Program-made: the position numbers and the translations under genes
Part shown: piece after piece, positions 1 to 9,709 of the stretch
Position numbering within the stretch: the stretch's first letter is position 1
How the letters are laid out: every line of letters begins with the position of its first letter
Assembly: GCA_024509875.1 (NCBI GenBank)
Contig: JAMPIV010021219.1
Span: forward strand, 310,001-374,000
Source: Oreohelix idahoensis
Lineage: Eukaryota; Mollusca; Gastropoda; Stylommatophora; Oreohelicidae
Direction: 5' to 3'
Length of the DNA stretch: 64,000 nt
Notes under the pieces: model-generated
Told to the model about the DNA's origin: nothing
The model's database searches: none
Seen by the model: the letters and a program-made list of their open reading frames with translations, nothing else

Positions 1-255
1 TCACACATCACCGACACGACGCCAGAGATACCGACCGACTGAAGAGGAGAAGCTGTCACCTTGATTTATAGCTTACCTGAGGGCATTGACCTGCACCTGC
101 TTTGCTAAGTCGAGTCAAAATCTGGCCGGTTTGAATCTTAGAGGGTAAATATATTTACGATAACCTTTAGGAAAATAGGCTTTCAGCAGGTCTATAATGT
201 TGGTATTTGTTGTGTGTCATTTATACTACCTATCAGGTTACTGATTGTATCTTGG
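1..255. other. Unassigned sequence left of element A's 5' LTR
   Basis: No coding potential or known element is recognised here. The segment directly abuts the part of element A's 5' LTR that is shared with its 3' LTR (shared from about 256), but it does not match the first ~170 bases of the 3' LTR. It is therefore either the end of another insertion inside the 5' LTR that continues to the left of the window, or the product of a rearrangement. The boundary lies near the run of Gs at 253-257. Confidence 0.4.
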
Positions 256-289
256 GGAAATTAAGTATAATGATTGTATTTCCTATTAT

Positions 290-595
290 GATTGAATAGA
301 CAAAGACTAATAGGACTCATACCTCAATCTATTGTCTCACATGACTTCAGTCTATTATATCTGATAAGACCAACTGCCATATAACCAAAACAGTCCTTGT
401 TAGGACTCAACCTATTGTCTCCTATAACTTCAATCTATTATCTCAGACCAACTGCAATATAACCAAAACAGTCCTTGTTAGGACTCAATCTATTGTCTCC
501 TATAACTTCAGTCTATTGTCTCAGATAACACCAACTGAAATATAACCAAAACAGTCCTTGTTAGGACTCAATCTATTGTCTCCTATAACTCCAAC

Positions 596-598
<3 letters not shown>
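290..598 (+). repeat. Minisatellite of ~78-83 bp in the A 5' LTR
   Basis: Units starting near 372, 450 and 533 share the core CAGTCCTTGTTAGGACTCAA followed by CTATTGTCTC; a more diverged partial unit precedes them. The same array occurs in the 3' LTR at about 27010-27313, so it was already present when element A inserted. Each unit contains an imperfect inverted repeat, AGTCCTTGTTAGGACT. Confidence 0.8.
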
Positions 599-811
<213 letters not shown>

Positions 812-1989
812 CCAAACAGTCCTCGTCTCACATACTCCTATCATAAGAACATAACGTTATTGTTAGGATATATTATAGCACTTGTCAGAGAGGGCCTGGT
901 ATATTATAGGGGGAAGGACATTGTTGTATCACACTCATGTATTGAATTTATATTATTGAATGTATTCATGCATTGAATTTATATTATTTAATGATATCCA
1001 TGCATTAGTTTATCAGAAAGAATGTTTTGCAAGTAGACACCTGTCTTGTCTCGCTATTGCTAAATCATACTAAGCCATGTTGTCATTCATCCTACATGCA
1101 GACACTGAGACACGCTCATATCATATACAATAGAAATAGGTGGGCTTGAGGACAGAAATTAGCCCCTATTTTTCCTTGTTACAGGTTTTATTCGTGTCCT
1201 AAAACCTGAGATCGTGGGTCGTCAATCCAGCTGCCTGGAACTCCGCAGGAGCATAGAGGTTGTCCTGACTCTACATCTTTGGTCCCCCTCAGTCTTGGGT
1301 GGGCTAAAGGAACGATACTCAGCCGATGTTGTGTGAACCAACCAAAGAAGAACAGACCTTAGAGAGATGAGTACACATTAGTACCATTTCTGTCAGCATT
1401 GTGAGCATAGAAACTGTCAGTGATGAGAAAGTGAAGTAGCATAGCAAGAGACAAAAATAACATCATAGCTGATAAGTGTTATATCCTTAATTAACAGCAC
1501 AGCTGATACATGTACTATAATTGAATAACAGCACAGCTGATATAATTTTTGTTCCTATAATTGGAAAACTTGTTGTAATATTTATTTACATATATATATA
1601 TATAATAAATATTTGTAAATCATATGTAAACTTACAAATTCATTACATTCCATTTTTCAACATTCACCCTTCAGCACAAGAGTAGATAGTGTATATACTA
1701 AATAAATAATAAGGAAATTGTATTTGAAGACTTGTCAATTTTATCATTGTTAAGCAAAATCTGTTTCCTTGTTTTTTAATATCACAGTTAGTTACACAGC
1801 GGAGGTGGCACTTTATGTCGGTCTCCTCTCTACTATTGTTTCGAGATCAGAACATTCACAGCCGTAACTAATTTGTGATACAAGTAGTCCTCTCAGACAC
1901 TGGGACTTCACCATTTTCTGCAGAAATTCTATTTCTGTAATTGTCAGTACTATACTGATCTTAAAGCCAAATAAAACCTCTCGCCACAC

Positions 1990-2009
1990 TGGGGGCTCGT
2001 TCCTGGGAT
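1990..2009 (+). promoter_or_regulatory. Element A primer-binding site, tRNA-Pro-like
   Basis: One base after the LTR end the sequence reads TGGGGGCTCGT, then TCCTGGGAT. The first eleven bases match the primer-binding site of elements primed by tRNA-Pro, followed by a two-base difference. This is where minus-strand cDNA synthesis would start. The tRNA assignment is from memory of the proline tRNA 3' end. Confidence 0.65.
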
Positions 2010-2118
2010 ATTTCTGTATATCTTGAGCCATACTTAGTCTATTCATCTATCTACACTCTTCTTGTGCCACCGATAGATAACATAAGAAACAGATTTTTGG
2101 AACAAAATTCTATAATAG

Positions 2119-2123
<5 letters not shown>

Positions 2124-2168
<45 letters not shown>
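2124..2168 (+). repeat. 45-base poly(A) run in the A leader
   Basis: An uninterrupted run of about 45 adenines lies between the primer-binding site and gag. The element B leaders lack it. It could be homopolymer slippage or the tail of a small retroposed insertion, but no inserted body is seen before it. The rest of the leader (2010-2316) shows nothing else recognisable. Confidence 0.9.
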
Positions 2169-2171
<3 letters not shown>

Positions 2172-2316
2172 TTTCTTAGGAGGAGTACCATTTAGTACTC
2201 AGTAAATAGTTGATGCTCACAAAGTTGCACGGAAATTTTTTGTTCATTTAAATTAATTAAGTTTAATTACAATAACTTGGTTATAGTAAATATACATACC
2301 CTATCTAAGTAACGCC

Positions 2317-3655
2317 ATGGCTGATCTAGTGAAGTTCAGAACTGCGATCATGCAGATGGGTAAGGAATTAAATATGACAGGTGATGCTCTCACTCAGTAT
2401 GTCACAACAGAAGTGGACAAACATATGGACAGGGAAGAAAGAAAGTTGCAATTAGAGACTGAAGCAAGGAAATTAGAGGCTGATAGAGAAGCAAAGAAAT
2501 TAGAGGCTGAAGAAAGGCGGTTGCAAGCGGAAGCTGAGAGAGAAGCCAAAAGACTGGAAGCTGAGAGAGAAGACAAAAGACTGGAAGCTGAGAGTGAAGA
2601 CAAAAGACTGGAAGCTGAGAGAGAAACCAAAAGATTAGAAATTGAAGCCAAGAAATGGGAGGCTGAAAATGAGGAAAGGAAATTACAAGCAGAGAGAGAG
2701 AGACCATCAGTTGAGATTAAAAGAGCTTGAAATTCAGGCAAATACTGGCAATAATGGTGGTAGCTCACCTCACTCTGAGAGTAGCTCCAGCCAGAGCACC
2801 TCAAGTGGGGCCATGAATTTTCATCTGGACCCATTTGTTGAGAAAGAAGACGCCATTGAGTCGTACCTGGATAGATACGAAAGACTAGCCACTACCTATG
2901 GCTTAGTGAAAGAAAAATGGAGTCTTAAACTATCTCAGGGATTGAGAGGTGTGGCCTACGATGTGTATTTGAAGCTCTCAAGAGATGACCAGGAAGATTA
3001 TGAAATCCTGAAACAGGCACTGCTTGTGAGATATGAAAAGAACTCAGAATCATATAGAAAGAAATTCCGAACAGCTAAACTTCTTCCAGGAGAAAACTAT
3101 CACCAATTCTCTGCTAGATTGGAAACCTATTTGGAAAAATGGAGTAGTTTAGGGAAGTGTCAGGATCTGAAAGAAATGGTAATGATGGAGCAAGTGAAAG
3201 AGTCCATGCCTCAAGAAATGAGGAAGTTTATCATGGAACAAGGAGCAGAGAGATTGGAAGATATGGTAACTGTTGCTGAGAGGTATCAAGCAGCTCAGGC
3301 AGAATTATTAGGAAATAAGAAGAAGCAGGGTGAAAACTTCAAATCATCACAAAACTATACCAAATATGAACAAAAGGACCATACCACAAGGAACAAACAA
3401 AGGTTTGACCAAAAGGACAAAAGCCCTCTAAGATCGGATAAGACACCTTACCGGAAGGAAGGAAAGTGGTGTAAAACTTGTCTAATGAGTAACCACAATA
3501 CTGCGGACTGCAGAAGGAAGAATCCTCCTCATCATGCTGCATGTCTTACAACAGGGAATCAGGGAAGGAAGGAAATGGCAGTAAGTCAGAAAAACTTCCA
3601 TCATTCCCCTGTCTGTGAGGAAGTGACCGTGAATGGACTCAAGTACTGTGTTTAT
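2317..3655 (+). pseudogene. gag: Element A gag, frameshifted
   Basis: Capsid/nucleocapsid polyprotein gene of element A. The start at 2317 gives the N-terminus MADLVKF, matching the MADLAKF start of the element B gags. Residues ~35-130 are a highly charged coiled coil (repeats of RLEAE type). The frame changes inside an AG run at 2691-2702, and the capsid region then continues in the second frame to about 3650. That part has a SCAN-like helical block (from about 3100: HQFSARLETYLEKW, then MMEQVKES and RKFIMEQGAERLEDM) and one CCHC zinc knuckle (CKTCLMSNHNTADC, near 3472-3513) with C-x2-C-x4-H-x4-C spacing. A second frame change at about 3640-3656 separates gag from protease. The AG slippage means this copy cannot make a full Gag. 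Confidence 0.8.
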
Positions 3656-4014
3656 ATGACACAGGATTGGACTTTGATTCAGTTGTGTGCTCTTCTTTAG
3701 TGAGTCCTGACCAGATAACCACAGAAACATTGGAAATCAGAGGACCGATCAAGGGAGCAAGAACCACGACACTACCCATAGCTCGAATCAACATAAGATC
3801 TCGCTATGTGGAAGGAGAAATCAAAGCAGCAGTGATGGACGACCCTATTTACCCTTTGATTTTTGGGTGTAGGTATGTTTTCCTTGGAGAACCTATACAA
3901 CCCGTAGATATGGCAACAGTCCAGACCAGGGAAAGCTCCAGGAAAATGGAGGAGAATCCTATCAATACTCATCCAGAAGAGATAAAAAAGCTCAAGCAGC
4001 AGACAGCACATTGA
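3656..4014 (+). pseudogene. Element A protease remnant
   Basis: An aspartic protease region lies between gag and integrase. The catalytic triad is visible as D-T-G encoded at 3658-3666 (local context YDTGLDFDS), followed by ~100 residues including the hydrophobic stretch DPIYPLIFGCRYVFLG near the C-terminus, as in retropepsins. The frame differs from both upstream gag and downstream integrase. The shift into integrase falls in the A run around 3986-3991, after which the alternate frame matches the pre-integrase linker of element B. A programmed gag-pro -1 shift at the GAAAAAC heptamer (3589-3595) is ruled out by an in-frame TGA at 3616, so the upstream change is more likely an indel. Confidence 0.65.
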
Positions 4015-5510
4015 AGCCTTGTTTTGGCAAATTGCCTAAAGCACATAACCCTCCAGAGAAAGGAGACTTGTATATGAAGAATGGCCTACTATACAGAAAA
4101 GCTGGAACAGGACCTAAAGGGCATGGACAGCTTGTAGTGCCAAAATCTTACAGGGAGAAGGTTATGACGCTAGGACATGCTATACCCTTCAGTGGACATA
4201 TGGGAATAGGGGCCACTGGACAAAGGATAGCCTGTCACTACTTTTGGCCAGGAATTACAGAGGACATAAAAAGATATGTAAGATCCTGTCCAGAATGCCA
4301 AAGAGTAGCTCCTAAGCATAGGACTGCACCAGCAACACTGGGAGAAATGCCTATTATGGGAACCCCGTTTGAACGTGTTGCAGTGGATATTGTTGGACCC
4401 CTCACTAGGACCAAGAAGAGAAATGCATATATCTTAACCTTGGTTGATACTTGCTCTATGTGGGGAGAAGCAGCGCCCATGTCAGCTATAGATTCAAAGC
4501 ATGTGGCAGAGGCACTGTTGACAATATTCACCCGATTAGGTTTCCCGCATCATATATTGACTGACAATGGGTCTCAGTTTAAGGGAAAGCTAACACAAGA
4601 AGTATTCAGGATATTTCAAGCCAGGCACTATCATTGTAGTCCCTACCATGCCCAAGGGAACGGTCAAGTAGAGCGGTTCAATGGTACGCTAATTTCAATC
4701 CTTAGCAAGCTGGCGAGCGAAAAACCTGATACTTGGGATACATACTTACCCGCTGCACTATTTGCATATAGGGAAGTACCCCACAACTCAACTGGATTGG
4801 CTCCAGCTACATTGTTGTTTGGAAGACCAATAAAAGGTCCACTGGAAGCATTGCTGCGGACATGGACTGATGAAAAGGCAAAGGAAACAGTGACTTCCTC
4901 ATACCAGTACGTCAACGAGTTGACATCTCGATTGAAAGCAGGTTGGAAACTGGCCAATGATAACTTAAGACAGGCCAGGAGGAAGCATGCTGCCTACTAC
5001 AACAAAAAAGCAAAGGATAGGGAACTGGAGGTGGGTGAAAAGGTGTTATTACTGTTGCCAAGCAGCAATAATAAATTGCAGATTGGATGGCAGGGACCCT
5101 ATGTCATACTGGAGAAACTTTCCAGGACCAATTATAAGATTGACAAGAAAGGAAAGGAGAAGGTATATCATGTCAATCTTCTTAAAAAATACTATGACAA
5201 GGAATCATCAGAAGTTGCACATATCATGACCCTAGCCATAGCAACAGAAATGCACGGTAAACCACTTCACTCTATGGAGTATCCACTCACAACTACAGAG
5301 GATTATGTTCAAGTAAATATTAGTGAACATTTAACTCCAGAGCAGAAGAAGAGGGTTCAGAAAGTGTTGGAAACCCATGCTGATGTGCTCACAGATAAGC
5401 CAGGTCGGACGAATCTGTTAGAGTACGACATGAAGGTTACCGACCCTATCCCAGTAGGCATGAGAACATACCCTATACCCTATGCGAAAGCCCAAGCACT
5501 AAGGGAATAA
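4011..5510 (+). pseudogene. Element A integrase plus start of RT (ends at a premature stop)
   Basis: Integrase of element A, inserting cDNA into the host genome. In this 499-residue frame the zinc-binding HHCC is H56, H63, C93 and C96. The catalytic DDE triad is D126, D185 and E221 (contexts VAVDIVGP, LTDNGSQF, NGQVERFNG), with the canonical 35 residues between the second D and E. A C-terminal domain follows at ~310-390 (GEKVLLLLP, then KLQIGWQGPY), as in gypsy integrases. From ~425 the frame enters the N-terminal linker of reverse transcriptase (LLEYDMKVTDP). It stops at a TAA at 5508-5510 where the B copies have a Glu codon, so the stop is a point nonsense change. Integrase upstream of RT marks the Gmr1-like clade. 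Confidence 0.88.
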
Positions 5511-6749
5511 GTTGATTATCTGTTGAAGGAGAAAATTATCTCGAAGTCAGACTCTCCCTATAGCTCAAGTGTGGTGCTATTGAGAAAACCGAGTGGTGAA
5601 CACAGGTTATGTATTGACTACCGGAAGCTTAATGCGATCACAGAATCTCAGGTGGACCCATTACCTGACACCAACCAGCTGTTCTCTACACTGAGTAAGG
5701 CTAGGTATTTATCGAAGGTAGATCTAAGCAAGGGATACTACCAAATACCAGTGAAACCAGAAGTTAGGAAAATGCTGGCATTTAGTACATCAGACGGACA
5801 CTACGAGTTTAATGTACTACCCTTTGGCCTGAAAAATGCTCCCAGTATCTTTTCAAGAATGATGAGGAAATTATTGGAACCTCTACAAAATCCCCATATC
5901 ACTAACTTTATGGATGACATTCTTGTTGCTACAAACACATTTGAAGAGCATATAGTAGCGCTCTCCATGTTGTTTGACAGATTGAGAGCCACTGGATTGA
6001 CTGCACGTCCAACCAAGTGCTATATCGGTTGTAAGGAGTTGGAATTCCTAGGTCACACTATTTCTACAGGTCATATGTCTCCTGACCCAAAGAATATAGA
6101 GAAGCTAAAGAAGGCACCCCGACCTCAAACGAAGAAAGATGTGAGATCATTCGTGTCATTATGTGGGTTCTATCAGAAGTACATACCCCACTTTAACTCT
6201 CTGTGTGCACCATTAACTAACTTAACGAAGAAAGGACAGCCTGACAAAATCCAATGGAATGCTGATTGTGAAAAAGCTTACACAGAGCTAAAAGCAAAAC
6301 TCACCAGCAAGCCTATCCTTACGCTACCCGATATCACACAGGAATTTGTATTAAGGACGGACGCTAGCAGCATAGGGATTGGTGCAAATCTCTTGCAGAA
6401 ATCAAAAGCCCAGCCGGAGGTACTTTTACCAGTCGCCTACGCCAGTAGGAAGCTGAATGCAGCTGAGTTGAACTACTCGACCATAGAGAAAGAATGTTTA
6501 GCTCTAATTTGGTCCATCAACAAATTTTCACCTTATCTGTATGGGACACACTTCATTGTCCAAAGCGATCACCAACCTTTAACATTCTTGGCTGCATCTA
6601 AAAAGCTAAATTCGAGATTGTTAAGGTGGAGTCTGCTTCTGGCGCCTTATTCCTTTACCGTGAATTACATTCCGGGAAGAGACAATGTAGGAGCTGATTT
6701 TTTAAGTCGACACCCTAGTACTCTGGAAGGACAGACGCAAAAGGATTAA
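5511..6749 (+). pseudogene. Element A reverse transcriptase and RNase H
   Basis: Continues the pol frame after the stop at 5508. RT motifs in order: LRKPSGEHRLCIDYRKLNA, the palm aspartate in [20 protein letters not shown], and the active site FMDD (Met before the two catalytic Asp, Phe instead of the commoner Tyr), then the thumb region GFYQKYIPHF. The RNase H domain follows, with the acidic residues in LRTDASS, IEKECLALIW, VQSDHQPL and GRDNVGADFLSR. The frame is open for ~410 codons and ends at 6749 just upstream of the polypurine tract. No env-like gene follows. Apart from the upstream stop this half appears intact. Confidence 0.9.
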
Positions 6750-6791
6750 CCACAGCAGGGGTTTACACGTCAGCTATGACAAGTCACAGCT

Positions 6792-6805
6792 AGGAAAGGA
6801 GGGGG
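6792..6805 (+). promoter_or_regulatory. Element A polypurine tract
   Basis: AGGAAAGGAGGGGG ends three bases before TGTCGTGAAAC, the start of the 3' LTR. Polypurine tracts in this place prime plus-strand DNA synthesis in LTR elements. Confidence 0.85.
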
Positions 6806-6808
6806 CTA

Positions 6809-6832
6809 TGTCGTGAAACGAGTGTAACCCAC
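6809..6832 (+). repeat. Element A 3' LTR, first 24 bases
   Basis: Starts TGTCGTGAAACG directly after the polypurine tract and is cut at 6832 by the element B array. The last five bases, CCCAC (6828-6832), are repeated at 26827-26831 after the array, where the LTR resumes. Confidence 0.85.
6828..6832. repeat. Target-site duplication CCCAC, left copy (right copy 26827-26831)
   Basis: The five bases CCCAC directly precede TGTGGTGAAG, the left end of the B array, and directly follow TTTCACGACA, its right end. A 5-bp duplication is normal for Ty3/gypsy integration. Only the outside of the whole array carries it; the inner LTR/internal junctions do not. Confidence 0.85.
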
Positions 6833-7516
6833 TGTGGTGAAGTGTGATGTTATAAATATTTATAGGGGACTTAGTGTACTGACTGAGATCAGCTGTGAAG
6901 GTATCTATATCTAATAAGAGTAGTGTATTATAGATAACCTTACTTGCTGCCACATATATATATATATATATATATACCGCAGTCAGAATTATTCTGGAAT
7001 AGTGTGATGACTACGTTATGTGTCTAGGGTATGTGTATGATGAAGTGTAAGTCATAACAACAACAGACAGATAAACAATTTAATTTATTCCACTACACTT
7101 GACAACACTGTGACACTCACATACATAAAACACTCTACAAGGATATATTAAAGGAGTCACTGATAACTTTTCAAATAACAATATGTATTCAGTGCTGTCA
7201 TGAAGGTATATGTGTCCTGATTCAATTACAAAGGGTACCAGGAATCACAATCAATTTTAATTACAAGTTATATGTACAGAATTTATCAATATGAATCTTG
7301 TAGTGACATATATTTTTAATAGTATCCTATGTGTGTCAGTTGTGTAGTGGTAATATGAGGTAATACTGGTTTTGTTTTGTTCAAGCTCTGTTGGTATTTG
7401 TCATCATGACTTCAATAGTTTGTCTTTATTGGAACTAGTATTGGAGATGTTCTCAGTTCCTGATATTAAATCAATTCAATTCCCCTCTTAATTGTATTTT
7501 ACACTGTCATTTTAAG

Positions 7517-7756
7517 ATGGGGGTACATAATGTTGAGCTCAGCTGGCCACATCAGCTTATCTTGCGTGATGGCGGCAGGAAAAGACTCCTCTGCTCGATT
7601 TCTCCCCTGGGCTCTGGAGACACCTCACTGATAGATAAATGGACCAAGGAGTATGCTGTCCGACTCTGGATTCAGCAAAGCTCTGACCAGGTGCTGCTCA
7701 ATAACGTCAAGACCACGGTCCCTGAAAACAAGAAGGATGTACCTTCTACTTCATAA
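7517..7756 (+). CDS. GC-richer small ORF in B LTR1, antisense to the element
   Basis: A 79-codon ORF starting MGVHNVELSWPHQL and ending KKDVPSTS, inside U5 and on the strand opposite to the element's own transcription. It is noticeably GC-richer than the AT-rich LTR around it. All four LTRs carry it (also 13344-13583, 19501-19740, 25044-25283) with one amino-acid difference: Asp here and Ala in the other three, at the position after SLI. I do not recognise the protein. It may be a captured exon, an antisense gene or chance; the copies are too similar for their conservation to prove selection. Confidence 0.3.
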   Translation: MGVHNVELSWPHQLILRDGGRKRLLCSISPLGSGDTSLIDKWTKEYAVRLWIQQSSDQVLLNNVKTTVPENKKDVPSTS

Positions 7757-8196
7757 CTAATTGATACTCTAGTTCTACACTGAGCACAATACATCACAAA
7801 CATTGAGTTCAGAGCGTTAGGCCAACTGTCAGCTTCATCTGAAATACTTTATACCAGTATTAACCTCCTTAATGGTTACTACGCCTCTGCACTTCCAGCA
7901 TTATTTCTTTCTAGTCAATCATCTAGGTGTCAGTGTACTGTTTGGCCATTCCATGCCGTTTTGCTTTCCTCCGACACCTTCTGTTCAGGCTGGAGCATTA
8001 TAGGCTTTACATCATGTTTGCTACTGAACTACACATATATACAGGCATAAATTAACAATTCACATTCAATTTTCATTAAAAGATATTGAATGTTTCAAGC
8101 TTACCACAATTCATGGAAATAAACACAGATACGTTGACTAGCAATGAATTCTGGCACAAATACTGGCACAAATTCCCATCTGCTTATGTTCCAGGC

Positions 8197-8202
8197 TTTA
8201 TT
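8197..8202 (-). terminator. Polyadenylation signal in B LTR1
   Basis: AATAAA on the minus strand, about 160 bases downstream of the inferred start, so R would be short. The same hexamer is at 14024-14029, 20181-20186 and 25724-25729 in the other LTRs. Confidence 0.5.
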
Positions 8203-8384
8203 TTATATAAAATATACACTGGTGATCAACGCACTGCTTCTTAGTAGGTTTATTACAAGATGTGGCAATGAACAGACGCTCTGAATCAAGTATATTCGCA
8301 GCTCTACCCAATAAAACCACGTCTCCACATCTTTTCAAAAAAGTACCTCGTCTATTCGTTTCCCATAACAACACAAGATAGTAT

Positions 8385-8410
8385 TTATAGCCCGACCAAT
8401 CGGGTTTAGT
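8385..8410 (-). promoter_or_regulatory. Element B LTR core promoter (LTR1)
   Basis: On the minus strand a CCAAT-type ATTGGTC (8404-8410) is followed by TATAAATA (8392-8399), so transcription would start around 8360 and run toward the gag of its own unit. The same module is found at 14209-14216 in LTR2, 20366-20373 in LTR3 and 25909-25916 in LTR4. The start site is inferred from TATA spacing only. Confidence 0.6.
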
Positions 8411-9300
8411 CTTATATTTGTTGCGCTCCAATCAATTAGGAGTTAACATGGTAGGCTATTTCCGTAACGTAAGGTTTTTTCAAACACGTTATAAAAAAAA
8501 TTTTATGAGCAGAAATGATTTCATGCTGTCAGGCATCCCCACTATTTTATTTTGATTATAATTTATTAATTCCTAGACTATTTGCGTAACGTTTTACATA
8601 TTCTTTGTCAGCAAGCCCTAAGGAACCCAAATATACAAATTTAAAAGAGCTAAGTGGCTGCGTTCAAAATATGCAATTTCTTCTACCACCTGTTTCGAAG
8701 ATGTGCTGTCTGGGTACTGTAATGTTTTCAAACGTAAACCCATCTAATGTTATCTTTTCTAATAAGCGTTTTCCAGGATTTTAAAAACCTAACTCTGGGA
8801 AGGTTAGTGTTTTTATCACTGTCCGTCCGAAAAAAAGTTAGTGCATGTGGCCCTACACGCGTGATAGTAGTAATTGTATATCGCGTTACGCTTGTTGGGG
8901 GTGGCATTAATAGCGAGACACGTGTTTCGTGTTGCATGCGTTCCTGATTTTCAGCCCTCCCTTCTTTCTATTTGAGTCCATCTGTTCGTTCGTTTTGGTA
9001 ACGTAGTATAATTAATGTTAGGATTAATTTAGGTCATTACGCAGTGTGCCTCTCAATGTTTTTCTTAGAAATGCAATACCCGTTTTAATGTGTTTTGGAA
9101 ACGCTTGTATTTATGCAGTGGCTTATATTTAACGTGGAAACGTTACAATTTGCAGACGAAGCATAAAACAAAGGGGATTTCGAGTACATTCTTTGTGATA
9201 GCACTGTTCTTTACCATTCTTCTTCCTTTTATTAAATTTATTTGTTAGGCTTTATATTTACCTGATACTTTATATATGTGGATTAGAATATTTCACGACA

Positions 9301-9317
9301 CCTCCCCTCTTAAAACA
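9301..9317 (-). promoter_or_regulatory. B1 polypurine tract
   Basis: On the minus strand TGTTTTAAGAGGGGAGG runs straight into the LTR start TGTCGTGAAA. The same tract lies at 15129-15145 (B2) and 21285-21301 (B3). Confidence 0.85.
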
Positions 9318-9709
9318 GACATCCCATGTCAGTCCTTTATTCTATATACACATAGATAAATGTAAGTCAACTTGACTTTACTCTGCTGTGGTGCTATCAT
9401 GGTTTTATGTAGTTGGGTCCATTCAGAGTAGGCACTACTCATGAAATCTGCCTCAGACTTCTACAACCAATAATATATTTCGGTTATGTTACTGAACAGC
9501 CGCAAGTGTGAGTGCTTGTCTTAATGCTGCTTCGCAACCCGTATTCACCATTTCTCTTCTCTGAGTCTGCACAATGACATGTCCAGAGAACATTATATTT
9601 CCCTCTTAATGTACGTTATGAGGAGATAACATATACCTGGTGATAGCAGAGTTTTCGTAGTGGATCCCATAATCTTCTTATTATCCTGTATGAAACATTC
9701 GGAATATCC
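9318..9709 (-). other. B1 non-coding 3' internal segment
   Basis: About 390 bp between the truncated RT reading frame and the polypurine tract. In a full element this span would hold the RT palm, thumb and RNase H, none of which is present in any frame. Near-identical segments lie at 15146-15537 and 21302-21693. No other structure is seen. Confidence 0.6.

Larger units (their letters stand above)
6833..9300 (-). repeat. Element B LTR1 (array 3' LTR)
   Basis: A 2468-bp LTR bounded by TGTGGTGAAG on the left and TTTCACGACA on the right; read on the minus strand it is TG...CA. It is the most diverged of the four copies by eye (for example a longer TA run near 6955-6976 and several private substitutions). 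In element orientation it has a ~900-bp U3, a TATA box at 8392-8399, a short R of roughly 160-180 bases to a polyadenylation signal at 8197-8202, and an unusually long U5 of ~1.35 kb. Confidence 0.9.

Noticed and set aside
1813..2046. 77-codon minus-strand ORF
   Set aside because: Spans the A LTR end and primer-binding site on the opposite strand; no protein features.
3589..3595. GAAAAAC heptamer as a programmed -1 gag-pro frameshift site in A
   Set aside because: The -1 frame meets TGA at 3616, before the protease DTG, so it cannot produce the fusion.
6749..6810. env-like gene after element A pol
   Set aside because: Only ~40 bases separate the pol stop from the polypurine tract.
8198..8431. 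77-codon minus-strand ORF present in all four B LTRs
   Set aside because: It overlaps the LTR's own TATA box and R region, so a transcript starting at that promoter would not contain its start. Conservation is explained by recent copying.
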